A stretch of 64,000 nucleotides of DNA from Paraphysomonas bandaiensis. Lineage: Eukaryota; Chrysophyceae. The position numbers and the translations under genes were made by a program. The notes below the pieces were generated by a model, which was not told the origin of the DNA, ran no database searches, and worked only from the letters and a program-made list of their open reading frames with translations. Where the stretch lies: NCBI GenBank assembly GCA_965644295.1, contig CBFFRP010000412.1:144637-208636 (forward strand). The letters run 5' to 3'. Each line of letters opens with the position of its first letter. Within the stretch, counting starts at the first letter, position 1. Positions 1 to 15,600 of this stretch are shown piece by piece.

Positions 1-1581
1 AGTGTTGTATGGCCCTGCTATAAATTGTTTTACTAAATATATTTGAGTTTCACAAGGAATACCACCTCCATTCTGTTGCAGGCTTCCCATAAAGGACGCC
101 ACATCCATTACAGGCCTCTCCCGGTCAAAAGACGCGCCTACATCGAAATGTCTATCCTCATTACTGGGAGACGGCGGGGCATCAGTAGTAACGGGTTTTG
201 TCAGTCGGTCTACCACGTCCATGCTCACATAGAGTTTAGCAGAGCTCATATTTCTCCTAACGCCCTTAACCTATAAGTTGGATACTATAAACTGGCAAAA
301 CAGAAGAGTGATCAAAGGTACCTTAGGTGTGAATGTGCAGTCCTTTGGAGGTGGTACGACCCTTTCAGCGACCTCTTTTGCCGTAGGCGCCTTGACTTTG
401 TCATACTTCGTCTCTACGTATGAGTATCCACTGCGTCGAGTTGCCACTCGGGGCTTGAACGTACATTCCTGCTCTTGCGCTTTAGCTTCTCGCATTTGCT
501 CCTCCTCAATGAACCGAGCTCGATGCGAAGAGGTCAGTGCGCTACTTTCATACAATCGTAGCGTCGTATCCTTTCCTGTTTCCCCGCGAGCCATCTTTAC
601 CGACCTTGAAGAATTTTTGTTGACTTTCGGGCGGAATGTACAACCCTCTACTTCCCCTTGGCTGCTAATGCTCCGACGCCGAGTGGCCTCGATTTCTTTC
701 TCTCGCTGCCACCGCATAACGCGCTCGTAGAACTGTGTATCTTTGTCCTTAGCCGGGCCGTAAGATGCTGGTAGCGGTTTAACTTTCGGAGCGAAGGTGC
801 ACTCTTTGAACATTTCGGCCCTCGTGGCGGCCTCCTGTTGGGCAATTTTATGGGCCCTCAAATCAGAAACGCGGGAATCGTCCTGCGCTCGACGGGAAAA
901 GGAGGCGGAAGAAAGGTATTGTGTTGGACGCTGTGCCCTACCAGCAGATTGTGGACGAGAGCTACGACTACGAAAACCACTGGATATACTGCTGGCACCA
1001 TCAGCAGTGAATTCATAGGTGTGGCGATACTCTTCCCCACCGGCAGACTGAGGAAAATGTTCGGGGCTGCCGCTGCCGAAAGAGGAATGAGACATACGGC
1101 GGTCGAAATCCTCCTGGCGTTCGGATGCCCGGGTTTGTTCAGGGTAGTCATATTCCGGAAACTCTGATGGCTGTTGCTTGTACTCGGGACCCTGGAGCTC
1201 TTGTGGATCGAAATCAGACGAACGCATCACTCTGTCTTGACGTTTCTTTTCAATCAATTTATTAATCAGTAAGCGACGATCTTCCTTCGAAAATCTAGGT
1301 GTTGTAGAACTGTTGCTAACATGACTATGCGGGGAAAACTCAACAGATTCAGTGGGCATCGGGGGTGGCAGTGGGTCTTCATCAACCTCTTTTATATTAG
1401 GCGAACTGTCCTCTTTGTCTTTATCTTTAACAGGATGTTTTAACATATGGCGAAGTTCGTTAAAAGCATCTGATTTATTTATTTTCCCAGACTTCACTAG
1501 ATTCACTATATCTCGAATATTACTCTGTGTGGCAGCTGTCCCACCCATTTCTTCTCTCGTATCACTCATCTCTGTCGGCAT
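1..1581 (-). CDS. CTFxPKV-repeat protein, 5' part (runs off left edge)
   Basis: Two exons are visible: 322-1581 and 270 to the left edge, separated by a 51-bp GT...AG intron (271-321). Without splicing the frame stops at 271; with splicing the motif CTFTPK continues into VKGVRRNM and stays open to base 1. The start is the Met at 1581 (a second Met five codons later is also possible). The protein begins with a short helical segment (DIVNLVKSGKINKSDAF), continues with a long serine/proline/arginine-rich disordered stretch, and carries four copies of a CTF-x-P-K/R-V motif (CTFAPKV, CTFRPKV, CTFKPRV, CTFTPKV). Motifs of this type recur in uncharacterised proteins of flagellated protists and stramenopiles; I know no proven function. 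It is a real gene (coding signal and intron are convincing) but its role is unknown. Confidence 0.75.
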
Positions 1582-2385
1582 GAGAGTATATATGAAATCA
1601 ACGGATATATCAATATAACAGTAATATCAATTAGATAAATATGAAAAGAAATTATAAAGGCATAAATTGCCCTTTGAACATGGTGTAATCTATGTACCTG
1701 TAAGTCAATATAGTAAATGAGTTGTTGTATATATAGGGCCTTATGTGTAATATATCTGCTCATAGCACTCACATCGTCATATTTTTCAACTGTCAAAAAC
1801 ACTCAGATTTTATGCATGTGTGTGCATCAACCACCATTTCATACACAAGATATCACCAGCAGCACAATCATACTACAGTTGTCCTCTGTACTGTACTATG
1901 TCTGTAGTTTCGGTATACAGATTGTCAATCACATGCATGACTGTTGAATTGTACACTGCGCTGTCCACATCTAGGCATCCCATCCTACATCATCACATGA
2001 GAGTCTTATTGGATATACCTCACTAACCCCAATCGTATTACATTACATACAGCTAGATTATACTAACACTATTATATTCCCTTTCGATACAATGGTAACC
2101 CCCTATTACAAACCATACATTTACCTGCCTAATACCTTGAACAGCTGTCGATAACGTCTACCTCAGGGCTTCTTATTATATGCTCTGGTACTGGCTTATT
2201 ATTGGCATTTTTACTATTTACTTATATTGAGGCCACTAGGTAAGTAAAATTTGTACATTACTTATCATACGCTTATGAGGGGGGTCGATAAGGGTAATGG
2301 TTTATGATGAAACAAGTGAAAGGGCAGCTCCTACGTCGTCTAAGTCCATACGACTGTAGAGGCACAGACAAATAAACTAAAAAAA
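1582..2385. other. AT-rich spacer between the leftmost gene and the pyrophosphatase remnant
   Basis: This is the 5' flank of the minus-strand gene and the 5' flank of the decayed pyrophosphatase. Around 2170-2245 there is a hydrophobic-coding stretch followed by a GTAAGT at about 2240, which could be the eroded first exon of the pyrophosphatase, but I cannot align it convincingly. No other feature is seen. Confidence 0.4.
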
Positions 2386-4112
2386 GTGTATGAAGCAATA
2401 TCTGCTGGTGCAGAGGCTTTTTTAAGAGCTGAATATAGAATCTGCTGTAAGTGTGTTGCGGTTTCTGCTGTTATAATATGCATATTAATTTCAAGGGGTC
2501 AGAATATCGGGAAAGGTATCCTTACCACCTTGTCCTTTATCCTAGGTGCAGTGACGTCTATTGCGTCCGGATATGTTGGTATGAAAGTAGCTGTATTTTC
2601 CAATGTACGCACGACCATCAATGCTCAGAGAGTGGGATATTTACACTGCTTAAACACCGCCTTCCGCGCTGGTGCCGTCATGTGATTTGAACTCACTGGG
2701 CTTGGTATCCTTGTGCTCTACGTTACCCTCATGATCTTCTTTGTCGGGTTTGCACAGCAAAACTGGGACGTGATGATGGGCTGCATCTCTGGGTATGGTC
2801 TGGGCGGGTCATCAATTGCCCTGTTTGGACGAGTTGGTGGTGGCATATACACCAAGGCAGATGATGTTGGAGCCGATCTCGTCGGTAAAGTTGTGCACGG
2901 CATTCCTGAGGATGATCCTCTCGCCACTATTGCTGATAATGGTGAGTATTTAACCAGTTGTATTCTTATCAAATGTGCCGCGGTTGTGTGGTGATATTAA
3001 TAATGTGGGTAACAATGTGGGGGATGTTGCCGGCATGGGAGCAGGATCTCATTGGACCTTTTGCGGAATCTATCCGCGCTGCTCTCATAATTGCTGCTCA
3101 AATGGATGACCTTCGTATATGCATTTGTGTCGCGTATGCTTCCTGCAAGCTTTGTTATTAACGGTGTCTCCTCAGTGCGGACCACTTATATTGGTAGAGG
3201 GTGTTGGAGGTCTTATCATAGGACTAATAACTTCTAAGGAGTATAAGCCTGTTAAAGAACTCGCTAACTCTTGCAAAACTGGTGCTGCTACAAATATCAT
3301 ATGTGGCCTCTCACTTGGATACATATCTGTCATTGTCCCGGTTTTCGTGCTTTCCCTAATTTTGTAAATCGCCTTTGACTTGTGTGACCTCTATGGCATT
3401 TCTCTAGCTGCTGTCGGAATGCTCGGTAACGTCGCCACTGGACCCACAATCGATGCGTATGGACCTGTTTGTGACAACGCAGAGGGGATCGCTGAGGTGG
3501 CTGAGCTTTCTGGAGAGGTGAGGGAGAAGACAGATGCACTTGATGCTGCTGGCAATTCCACCGCTGCTATTGGAAAAGGCTTTGCAATCGGATCTGTGGC
3601 CCTAGTTTCTCTCACATTGTATGGTGCATTCGTAGTGCGCTTTCGCCAGGCTCTAGTACTTCGGCGAAGATACCAGTATTTCCGTGGAAATACTACATCC
3701 ACTCACTTTAGTCTTCCTACTCATTGGCTCTAGTAATTGTGCGAAGATACTAGTATTTCCGTGGAAATACTACATCCACTCACTTTAGTCTTCCTACTCA
3801 TTGGGCCTATGCTCTGCCATGACAATGAAGTCGTTGGTGAAGCGGCCATGGAAATGGTCCGTGAGGTCGACAGACAGTTTAAGGACAGCTCAGAAACATA
3901 TCGAGGGCAAAATAGACTTTGCTCTGGGCGGGAAGGGGTCAGACTGTCACAAAGCTGCTGTGGTTGGAGACACTGTTGGCGACCCTCTGAAGGATACGTC
4001 CGGACCCTTTCTCAATATCTTAATGAAGCTCATGGCCATCATTAGTTTTGTATTCGATGATTACTTCTTCGCCATGAATGGTGGTCGCGGTTTGTTGGGA
4101 CTGCCGCAATGA
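2386..4112 (+). pseudogene. Decayed V-type H+-translocating pyrophosphatase (type I, K+-dependent class)
   Basis: Fragments in several frames match the vacuolar proton pyrophosphatase family in order: EAISAGAEAFLRAEYR (2389 on), [114 protein letters not shown], then [20 protein letters not shown]. The Ala in [10 protein letters not shown] fits the K+-dependent class. Damage: TGA where the family has Gly (after AGAVM, about 2685), a lost intron acceptor near 2943-3000, an Asp-to-Asn change in the DNVGDNVGD motif, a frameshift near 3035, a TAA near 3365, a 77-bp duplication at 3664, another frameshift near 3830, and loss of roughly 85 codons between RQF and KHIEG (about 3880). The intact enzyme would pump protons into vacuoles using pyrophosphate; this copy cannot encode it. 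Confidence 0.9.
3664..3804 (+). repeat. 77-bp tandem duplication inside the pyrophosphatase pseudogene
   Basis: The segment beginning gcgaagata at 3664 recurs at 3741 with one or two differences (for example ccagta against ctagta). The second copy is about 64 bp long before the sequence diverges. The first copy ends its frame in TAG; the second copy is in the frame that resembles the family. The near identity shows the duplication is younger than the other lesions. Confidence 0.85.
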
Positions 4113-4644
4113 TATTGTGCATTCAAAATACTTAATGACAGGGCGTTTTTCGAGCTTCTTGTGTAGTCTGGGCTACATTATACCTTTTTTTTCAATTGGA
4201 GATGTTAGTGTGGTTTACTGCTAAAGTTCAATAAATTGTAGCTTTATAGTATTTTTCATCTTTAATTTTCATGGACCGAGGTTTCATTTGATCCAGACAT
4301 AGTTTACAGTCAGATGATATTATTTCAAGTGCAACAAATGAAATCACCTGCTATGATAGTTATCATCGCTAAACCAGGAAAAATAGTATAAGAATTATAT
4401 TACTGCGTTATGTAAACTACTAATTATGGTGAATGCATATAAACAAGTAAATAAGTCTATTTGTAAATATCAGTTTCTGAGCTGCGGCGAGTGGAATTCT
4501 TGTGGAGATATTAAGTACTAATTGAACTATAATAGATAAGAGTGAAATTGAAGTATATATTGCTTTAATGTTTTTTACTCACATCTTAGCTGCACTGCCA
4601 ACTAAATGCAACTGATGTAACATAACTACATTTTTACTATCTTA
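4113..4644. other. AT-rich spacer, no feature seen
   Basis: The stretch lies downstream of the pyrophosphatase pseudogene and downstream of the convergent JmjC gene. It is AT-rich and holds no reading frame or recognisable repeat. Confidence 0.5.
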
Positions 4645-5547
4645 TTACTTTTTCACTAACTGCATATCTAGAAAAAGGCTCACAAAAAAATTATAATAGT
4701 CTAAATTAAGTGTAGCGTGCATCCATCTATCAGGAAAATATAGCATTTCACCGGGATGCAATACACATTCATATAATACACGCTCCGTATCGTTTATCGC
4801 GTATGGGTACACTGATGATACCCATTCTGCTTGGGATATATCGGGATTAAAAATATTCGTAAGGTCTGTGTCCGCTGGGTAGAGAAAGAAACGCTTGCGG
4901 CCAGTAATCACTTCTGAGAATCCAGGCCCATGAAAATGGAAACTAACACCACTCTGGGCCCCTCCAATACCAATTGTAGTTGCACCAGCAATTTCACAAT
5001 CACGGCACGGTGGCAACGTGTATAATTTTTCTATACTACTCCATATTCCTCCGAAATTATTTCCAAACAAATAATACGTTTCATTCGCTTTAGATGAATC
5101 TGGAGGAGAGTTCATTATAGAGATATACTCAGATAGCCGCATAGATATCTTATCATGTGAGTAGGTATTTGAACTAGAGAGTGTTACGATAGTGTCGCCA
5201 AATGGTGAGTTTGACATCTTTTCTATAGACGTCTCTTGTGCCAATACACTGTTTCGAGTTACTGCTCCTTCATAGATCACAGGCACATGAGGGAGATCAT
5301 GGATAACATGCTCTTTTCCTTGGTGGAATATATTTCTTCTCTCTATATTACATGGGTAGTTGATGTTGTCTTGAGTAATAATATCATGGACATAAGGGTC
5401 CACAGAGTTACTGTGGTATACTTGTGTAGAGTAAGTGGAACTAATGCATGTTATTAGAGGATAAAAGATATAAAAACTGAATGATTTCATGTTGATATGA
5501 AGGAACGTATATGTCGAGAGATGCAGATACTTCTGGTCAATGTTCAT
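4645..5547 (-). CDS. JmjC-fold protein with signal peptide (JMJD8-like)
   Basis: Single open frame of 300 residues. A second Met at residue 20 (position 5490) directly precedes a hydrophobic stretch (FSFYIFYPLITCISS) that looks like a signal peptide, so the true start is probably 5490. The C-terminal half shows a cupin/JmjC signature: YLFGNN, then SFHFHGPGFSEVITGRKRF, YP, W, YP, and PGEMLYFPDRWMHATLN. This layout matches secretory-pathway JmjC proteins such as JMJD8. The first metal-ligand position could be His in HFHGPGFSE with Glu as acidic partner and the second His is in WMHAT; whether iron is bound is inference. Neighbours give no functional hint. Upstream exons cannot be excluded, but none is needed. 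Confidence 0.75.
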   Translation of the reverse strand: MNIDQKYLHLSTYTFLHINMKSFSFYIFYPLITCISSTYSTQVYHSNSVDPYVHDIITQDNINYPCNIERRNIFHQGKEHVIHDLPHVPVIYEGAVTRNSVLAQETSIEKMSNSPFGDTIVTLSSSNTYSHDKISMRLSEYISIMNSPPDSSKANETYYLFGNNFGGIWSSIEKLYTLPPCRDCEIAGATTIGIGGAQSGVSFHFHGPGFSEVITGRKRFFLYPADTDLTNIFNPDISQAEWVSSVYPYAINDTERVLYECVLHPGEMLYFPDRWMHATLNLDYYNFFVSLFLDMQLVKK

Positions 5548-5597
5548 ACCTTAATACAATAATATCATGGCGGTATGTGGTACTGCTGTATGCTGTG

Positions 5598-5722
5598 GGT
5601 GGGAAAAAGTGGAACAGGCAAAAAAATCGCCCTTTTCGTAGTGAATATTGAATATTGATCATCAAAAAACTCTATACAGCTAGAAAACTATGATTTTTTT
5701 GCCTGGTCGACTTTTCCCCACC
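5598..5722. repeat. Inverted repeat with 31-bp arms (hairpin or MITE-like)
   Basis: The left arm 5598-5628 (ggtgggaaaaagtgg...) pairs with the right arm 5692-5722 with three mismatches in 31 positions. The spacer is 63 bp and AT-rich. It could be a small non-autonomous transposon remnant or a cruciform; no target duplication is evident. Confidence 0.6.
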
Positions 5723-6617
5723 ATGGATGTGATCTATCACAAGTATACACAGACAGGATTAATTTTAGAAGGACTTGATAGCCAGTTACTACGTTGGTGT
5801 GTGCGGCCATTGATCATCTCAACGGCATAACTTTAGCAACGCCAGTGGTAGTTCTCCGAGTTCTGTCGTTTTTTATGTGATGTCGCTTCGTCGATCTATT
5901 GCACTACACACCATACTCTCCAGTAGGATTTTCAATGCTACGATTTTTTTATTCGGCTAGATTCTTCGTATTCTGTTTCACTGCGAAATCGTTCAAGCAC
6001 ACTATTTATAAGCTCACCTGCTAACAGTGCTTTCTCCTGATCATCATATGGGAGCATATCCCACTCCCGAAAGTACTGCCCTATCTTGAGGGCTTCAGTA
6101 ACAGATTGAACTGCTTCGAATATGGAAGTTATGCTCGTGTCCTTTTGCCCTAGCTATTTTTCGAGCTCCTCCTTAAACTTGTTGATGGAAGTGATGTCAA
6201 TCGTTCATTGTTGGCGGTTTCACAAGCCGTTCCTAGAGTCCTAAATGGTTTCGATTCTGTACATGAGCAATACATTGAGTTTCTTCGTCCAGTTGATCAC
6301 TCCAAAATGATCAAACTTTGAAAGTTCCCATTCGACATATTTGGTTGGTGAAATAACTTAAGAACTGAACTTGAACTCACACAGTAATCAATTATTAAAA
6401 TTATAATCAACATGACTCATCATTCATTGATATTCGGTACAATTATATTCTCTCAATTACCAATCAATATTTTCACTATCGTAGATAACACAATCAATGT
6501 ATTCCAGTTTCTCGAACTTCATTCATATATTCATATTATATCATTGATTCATGTGGTACTACAGTTTTCAAGTACTACGGTATTATTAAACTAACGATAA
6601 TTACATGTAAGCAAAGC

Positions 6618-6683
6618 TCAAATCATCTGTTGGAATCCTGGAATGAGCGTTAGAGTAATCACTACACTTATAAACACAACCTT
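6618..6683. repeat. Second copy of the last-intron region of the EF-hand/PH/kinase gene
   Basis: About 60 bp from atcatctgttgg to ataaacaca here are nearly identical to 8018-8077, which in my gene model is the last intron of the neighbouring kinase gene with its donor edge. Only a few substitutions separate the copies. Sequence beyond the 60 bp does not match, so this is either a fragment of an older duplicated gene end or a small mobile unit that sits in the intron. Confidence 0.75.
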
Positions 6684-7224
6684 GAGGCAGTGGTCATCAG
6701 TCTGCTTCTTCCGCTCTTCGCTGCAGCAAAGCTCATGATCCAAAATCGAAGTAGACGCTATATCACCCTCCACAAAGGACCCCCTAGGCTACTCCCGCGA
6801 CCACGTCAAAAACGTAGACAACAATGGAAACGCCCAAGGGTGCTACGATTACTAGGAGTCCGCAGACGACCCGAGACTGGACCACCGCCCACCGTACACA
6901 TGAACCCCACCACTCACACCCACAGGAACATATCGCCGTCCCACATGAAACCTTTAGGCCCTCGACAACGACGCTGTCTCCGCCAACTCTACCTATGCCT
7001 CAGACCCAAACGGTGCTCTGAGACAACGCCACATTCCACCTCTCCACCCGCCTCTCAGTACACACATCTAACACTCAGTACACTCAAAACCTTACTACAG
7101 AACCCTGTACCTCCACACAGCCCGGTGGAATCTCATCCCAAGGAGGGGAGACCCCCTGATCACATCCGCCAGTGAGTCCTAGGACACACGATCACGGCGA
7201 ACCTCACAATCCACATTAAGAACG

Positions 7225-7415
7225 AAAGTGGTCGAACCTTGGTGCTTGTGGCGACGCACAAGCAGCTTCTGTAGCGCTAAATAGTAGGATAATAGAGTCT
7301 GTGCTGATTAGTTATGGGTAGAGGTCTAAATAGTCTGCTTAGCACTCAACTAGCCACTACATTGGTGCAGAGTTTTAACGCCTATTGATAAATAATAAGA
7401 CTTTTAATATAGGTG
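7225..7415 (+). repeat. Dispersed repeat family, copy A
   Basis: The core ggtgcttgtggcgacgcaca followed by agcagcttctgtagcgctaa is shared with copies near 21170 (minus) and 53310 (plus). The 3' tail (cctattg...aataataagacttttaa) is shared with 52100-52135. The core reads LGACGDAQAASVALN in one frame, the same peptide as in the other copies. Confidence 0.75.
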
Positions 7416-7442
7416 TAATAGAAACCTTGGTTATATATTTCA

Positions 7443-7691
7443 TTAAACAAAAGTGAAGTTTGTAGTGACATGCGTTTTTAGTTCCTCTATCCTTAGAGAT
7501 TGATTAAAATCAGCAGGAGAAATTTGGCGAAAACGTGGGTCTGTAGTATACAGAATATTAGCGACAGCAGATATCGCTACGAATAGACAGACTGTTAATG
7601 CTGAAGGCGACTTATATTTCCTAGCAACAAGGACTTCATGTGAATGTGAAGCTGTGTTTTCTATAAGATCATTGCTCATTCTAATCAACAT
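7443..7691 (-). CDS. Hypothetical small protein with one membrane segment
   Basis: This is an open frame of 82 residues. It contains one plausible transmembrane helix (ALTVCLFVAISAVANILY) at about residues 32-49 and no recognisable domain. It lies just downstream of the kinase gene on the same strand, in a repeat-rich spacer, so it may be a chance frame. I do not recognise it. Confidence 0.25.
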   Translation of the reverse strand: MLIRMSNDLIENTASHSHEVLVARKYKSPSALTVCLFVAISAVANILYTTDPRFRQISPADFNQSLRIEELKTHVTTNFTFV

Positions 7692-7977
7692 AGGAATTGT
7701 TTTTTAAACGTGATATGCCGGTCAATACTAACAGCTGGTTTAAGACAATAGCACCTAACACAACTTCATTTTTGCTGGTTTAATGCAAATATCCGTAAAT
7801 TCAGCAAAAAATGTAATAATAACATAACTACGCAACGTAGTCAGTCATAAACTACGCAAACAAAAGTGCAGAAAATGCTGGACCAAGTAGAGTATTCGAA
7901 AATAGCTAATCATAGCTCCAATTGACAATGAGAAGTGTGCTTAAATAAGAGTAGATAATCATTATTGTGCGCCGCAT

Positions 7978-12040
<4,063 letters not shown>

Positions 12041-12605
12041 GGTGCCGATATACCTACTTAAAAGGTCGGCTATATGAGGGTATACTTATTCGGTAGTGAG
12101 GCGGTCGATAGATTTCTGAAACGAAATGTCAGTCCTGCGATTTAACTTCACTTGTGGGCTGAAGATTGGATACGAGCACACATTCCGCAAATAAATACCT
12201 ATTTTCTAGATAAAACCTAGGTTTCAAGAATATGATAATGAAAATGTGTGATTTTGGTACACTTCAAGAAATAAAACACACACCAAAACTTGCCGTCAAA
12301 TTCTCTTCCCTTCCAACAACAAAAAAATTCCCATATTATTGTCGCTTACAAAATACTGCTGTATAATATTGCACAACCCTACGACTTATCTTATAGTACG
12401 TATCGTAGGACTTCTAGACTCGGTACGGTACGGTACAGTATGGAATACAGCAGTATGGTACTGTAGTATGTCAGCGATATATATCTATACAAAAATACAC
12501 AAACAATACATCCACCCACCGAAACACACGCACATACTGCTGTACATATCACTCCACATTATTTCATCCATATCTTATAGAACCATCCAATATATAAAAA
12601 CGGGA
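12041..12605. promoter_or_regulatory. Divergent intergenic region between the kinase and the myosin
   Basis: These 565 bp separate two genes transcribed away from each other, so both core promoters should lie here. The stretch is AT-rich and contains a short ggtac repeat cluster (about 12420-12440). No specific factor site can be named. A frame that opens at 12339 runs into the myosin start; its upstream peptide has no family similarity and is treated as non-coding. Confidence 0.5.
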
Positions 12606-15600
12606 ATGGAAGAAACGCATCGTATCCCTAAAGTGTGGATACCAGATGACACTGAAGTCTGGAAACTTGCCACATTAGTTCGAACAGACGAGGAGAAGGA
12701 GGAAGTGTGTGTAAATGATGACGGACAAGAAAAGATATATTCGAGTAATAAAACACATCCTCTTGACCCCACACACCTTGAGGATTTAGATGATTTATGC
12801 AGTATGAATAATCTGCATGAGGCACCATTATTGAGTATATTGCATCGTCGATTTCAGAGAGATATTATTTATACAACCACAGGGAATGTGTTGATATCAA
12901 TCAATCCCTATAAAACTATTCCTGGTCTGTATGATAAACCGCTATCATATCTTTCCCGTATCGAGGAGTTTGATGTTAAATCTCTTGATGATAAGTCTGC
13001 TCCACATTTATTTAAAGTTGCTAATAGTGCTTTCAACTGTGTCACGAAAGGCGATGCCAATCAATCAGTTATTGTGAGTGGTGAAAGTGGAGCAGGTACA
13101 TGATATATAATTCGCTATATTTGTTATTTACATTATTAATAGGCAAAACAGAGGCGTCCAAATATGTCATGCAGTTTCTTATCGCAGCTAATGAGGGCAT
13201 GGCGTCTTCTAATATTGGTGATGATATCAGAGATGTATTATTGGATAGTAATGCAGTTTTTGAGTCATTCGGAAATTCGAAAACCGTCCGCAACGACAAC
13301 TCCTCTAGATTCGGAAAGTATATTAAACTTCAGTACAATTCAGAGAACTGTTTGGTCTCTGCCTTCACAGAGACCTTCTTGCTCGAGAAGTCACGTCTAT
13401 CCTACCTTGGCCGAGGGGAGAGAAATTACCATGTCTTCTATCAGATGATTCGTGGCCTGGGGTCAGGCTCCGATGCCTCCGAGAAGGAAAGTCTATGTTT
13501 ATCTAGTGTAGATAATTTTGCCATTCTGACAGCAGGCGATTGTACGGTACTGTCCTCCGAACAAGAGGACATTGTAGAATTCAACACGCTGCACAGAGCC
13601 CTCGCGACCATGGGAACAACGGCGGAAGAGATGCGGTGCCTTTGGGCGATTCTAGCATGCATACTTCATCTGGGAAATTTGGAGTGCGTTGAAGGAGATG
13701 GAAGTGGAACGGAAGAACCCGAAACACCCCAAGGAGTGTCCTTGCGCTCGCCTTGTATGCCTTTGGGGCGTCTGGCTGAACTTCTTGGATTCACTGAGGA
13801 ATTGTTTAAAGATACACTAACACATCACATTGTTAGAATTGCTTCAAAGCGTAGGACGTCCACAATTCGTAAACCTCTGAAGGCGGAAGATGTGAGACAC
13901 AATATTCTTGGACTTAACAAATGGCTCTACAGTGCGGTATTCTCTTGGCTGGTAAGAAAGATTAACCATGCGCACCTCAGTGTCGCTAAGCGGCAGGAAT
14001 CTGGTACCGTAACAGCTGATAATCGTCCTCCCGGCAGGAGGCATTCGAAAGCCGCGATGTCCGAAATGGAAGAGCTTAAAAACATTACTGCAGTAAAGTT
14101 CATTGGTATCCTCGATATATTCGGGTTCGAAATATTAGGCCGCAACTCTTTTGAGCAGCTGTGTATTAACTTTGCGAACGAACGCCTACAACAGCAGTTT
14201 AACGAACACGTGTTCGTTAACGAACAGCTTGAGTATGAGCGCGAAGGTTTAAACTGGTCGACTATCACATACCAGGATAACCAACATGTTATCGATCTAA
14301 TTGCCAAGAAACCATCGGGTTTGTTACCAATATTGGAAGAGTATGGAATGTTAAATCGAACGCCGGATGACCGCGCCCTCCTCTCCAGTTTCAATCAAGC
14401 TCATGACACGAAGGGGGGAAAGAAACTAACCGGGAATACCACAGAGGTATCACCCTCATCGGCTTATGCGAGACCGAGATTCGGAGATCAAGCATTCATT
14501 GTAAAACACTTTGCAGGCAATGTGGAATATGAAATAGACGGTTTCCTGATGAAGAACAACGATTCGCTACAAGATGATATAATGGAGCTACTCCTAACCT
14601 CAAACAATAAATTTCTGTTGAACATGGCATATTTGTTTCCTGTGGAGGGGGAACCGGGCTATCTTCCTGAGTGTGATGGTGGGGTTCCCGCTATTAAAGC
14701 CCCCCCACTTGGCTCAGATGGACGAAGGGCGACTGTCGTCAGTGGATCTAGTCGCCGAGGAAGCTCGCCGCCCCCATCCTCTACGAATAAGAAGATGGCT
14801 GCCTCTAGCACTGTGTCGCTGATATTCCGTTCACAACTGGACGAGTTAATGCAAACTCTCCGTAGTACAAATCCACATTATATAAAGTGCATTAAGCCAA
14901 ATCCAAATAAGGCTGCGATGCAATTCGATGCAAAGTTAGTGATGCAACAGCTCCGATACAGCGGTGCCCTGGAGGTTGTTAGGATAAGGCGAGAAGGGTT
15001 TCCTCAGAGATGCTCTTTTAAAGATTTCTATGACCCCTATCATCTTCTTTCGCATAACAGGGGTTATCGAGCTCGCGCCTTGAGAAGAAGCACACGAGAA
15101 ACATTGGCTCGGCAGAGTTCATTGAATAATTCTTCCACTAATCCCCCTCCTGTCCCCGTTGATTCCGAGTCCACTGCATCGGGTGGCGACAATTCGTCGG
15201 AGCTAGTTACTGATGAGGCCTCTGCTATGCTCATTGCGTTTGCTGTAGATATGGAGTGGAAAGGTCGCGCAGAAGACATGGCAGACACATTCCTTCCAGC
15301 AGATCAATTTCAAGTCGGAAATGCAAAACTTTTCCTCCGTGAGGGTGCCCTTAAGTTGATGAATTTAGCCATGAAGAAGTTTCTAGATGATAGTGCGGCG
15401 AAAATTCAATCCCTTGCACGAATGAAGAGTGCGTATCGATCTTTCGAACGACGTCGGAATGATATCATAGTTGCCCAAACGGTGGCCAGGATGTTCATAG
15501 CGAGACGAAAGTACCACGTGAAATTACGCGCAGTACGAGCTATTCAGTGGTTTGCCATTGGGAAACGACTTCGAAGGGAGTATTTGCAGAGACTAAAAGC

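Larger units (their letters stand above)
5548..7442. other. Gene-poor spacer with small repeats and a C-rich tract
   Basis: The stretch holds a 31-bp inverted repeat (5598-5722), a 66-bp copy of the last-intron sequence of the kinase gene (6618-6683), a C/A-rich tract (about 6745-7200) and a dispersed-repeat copy (7225-7415). The 161-codon plus-strand frame at 6690-7175 is proline/arginine/histidine-rich low complexity and I do not call it a gene. Confidence 0.5.

Noticed and set aside
43-276. 77-codon plus-strand frame
   Set aside because: It overlaps the second exon of the minus-strand CTFxPKV gene, which is supported by motif continuity across the intron.
6690-7175. 161-codon plus-strand frame
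   Set aside because: Its composition (Pro, Arg, His, Thr) follows from the C/A-rich tract and no family is recognisable.
7235-7290. tRNA-like look of the dispersed-repeat core (ggtcgaacc, stem with gcttg/caagc)
   Set aside because: No A box, no acceptor stem and no anticodon arm of proper spacing can be placed, so it is not called a tRNA or tRNA-derived SINE.
12339-12605. N-terminal extension of the myosin frame
   Set aside because: The 89 extra residues have no family similarity, look like AT-rich chance coding and precede a good myosin start at 12606.
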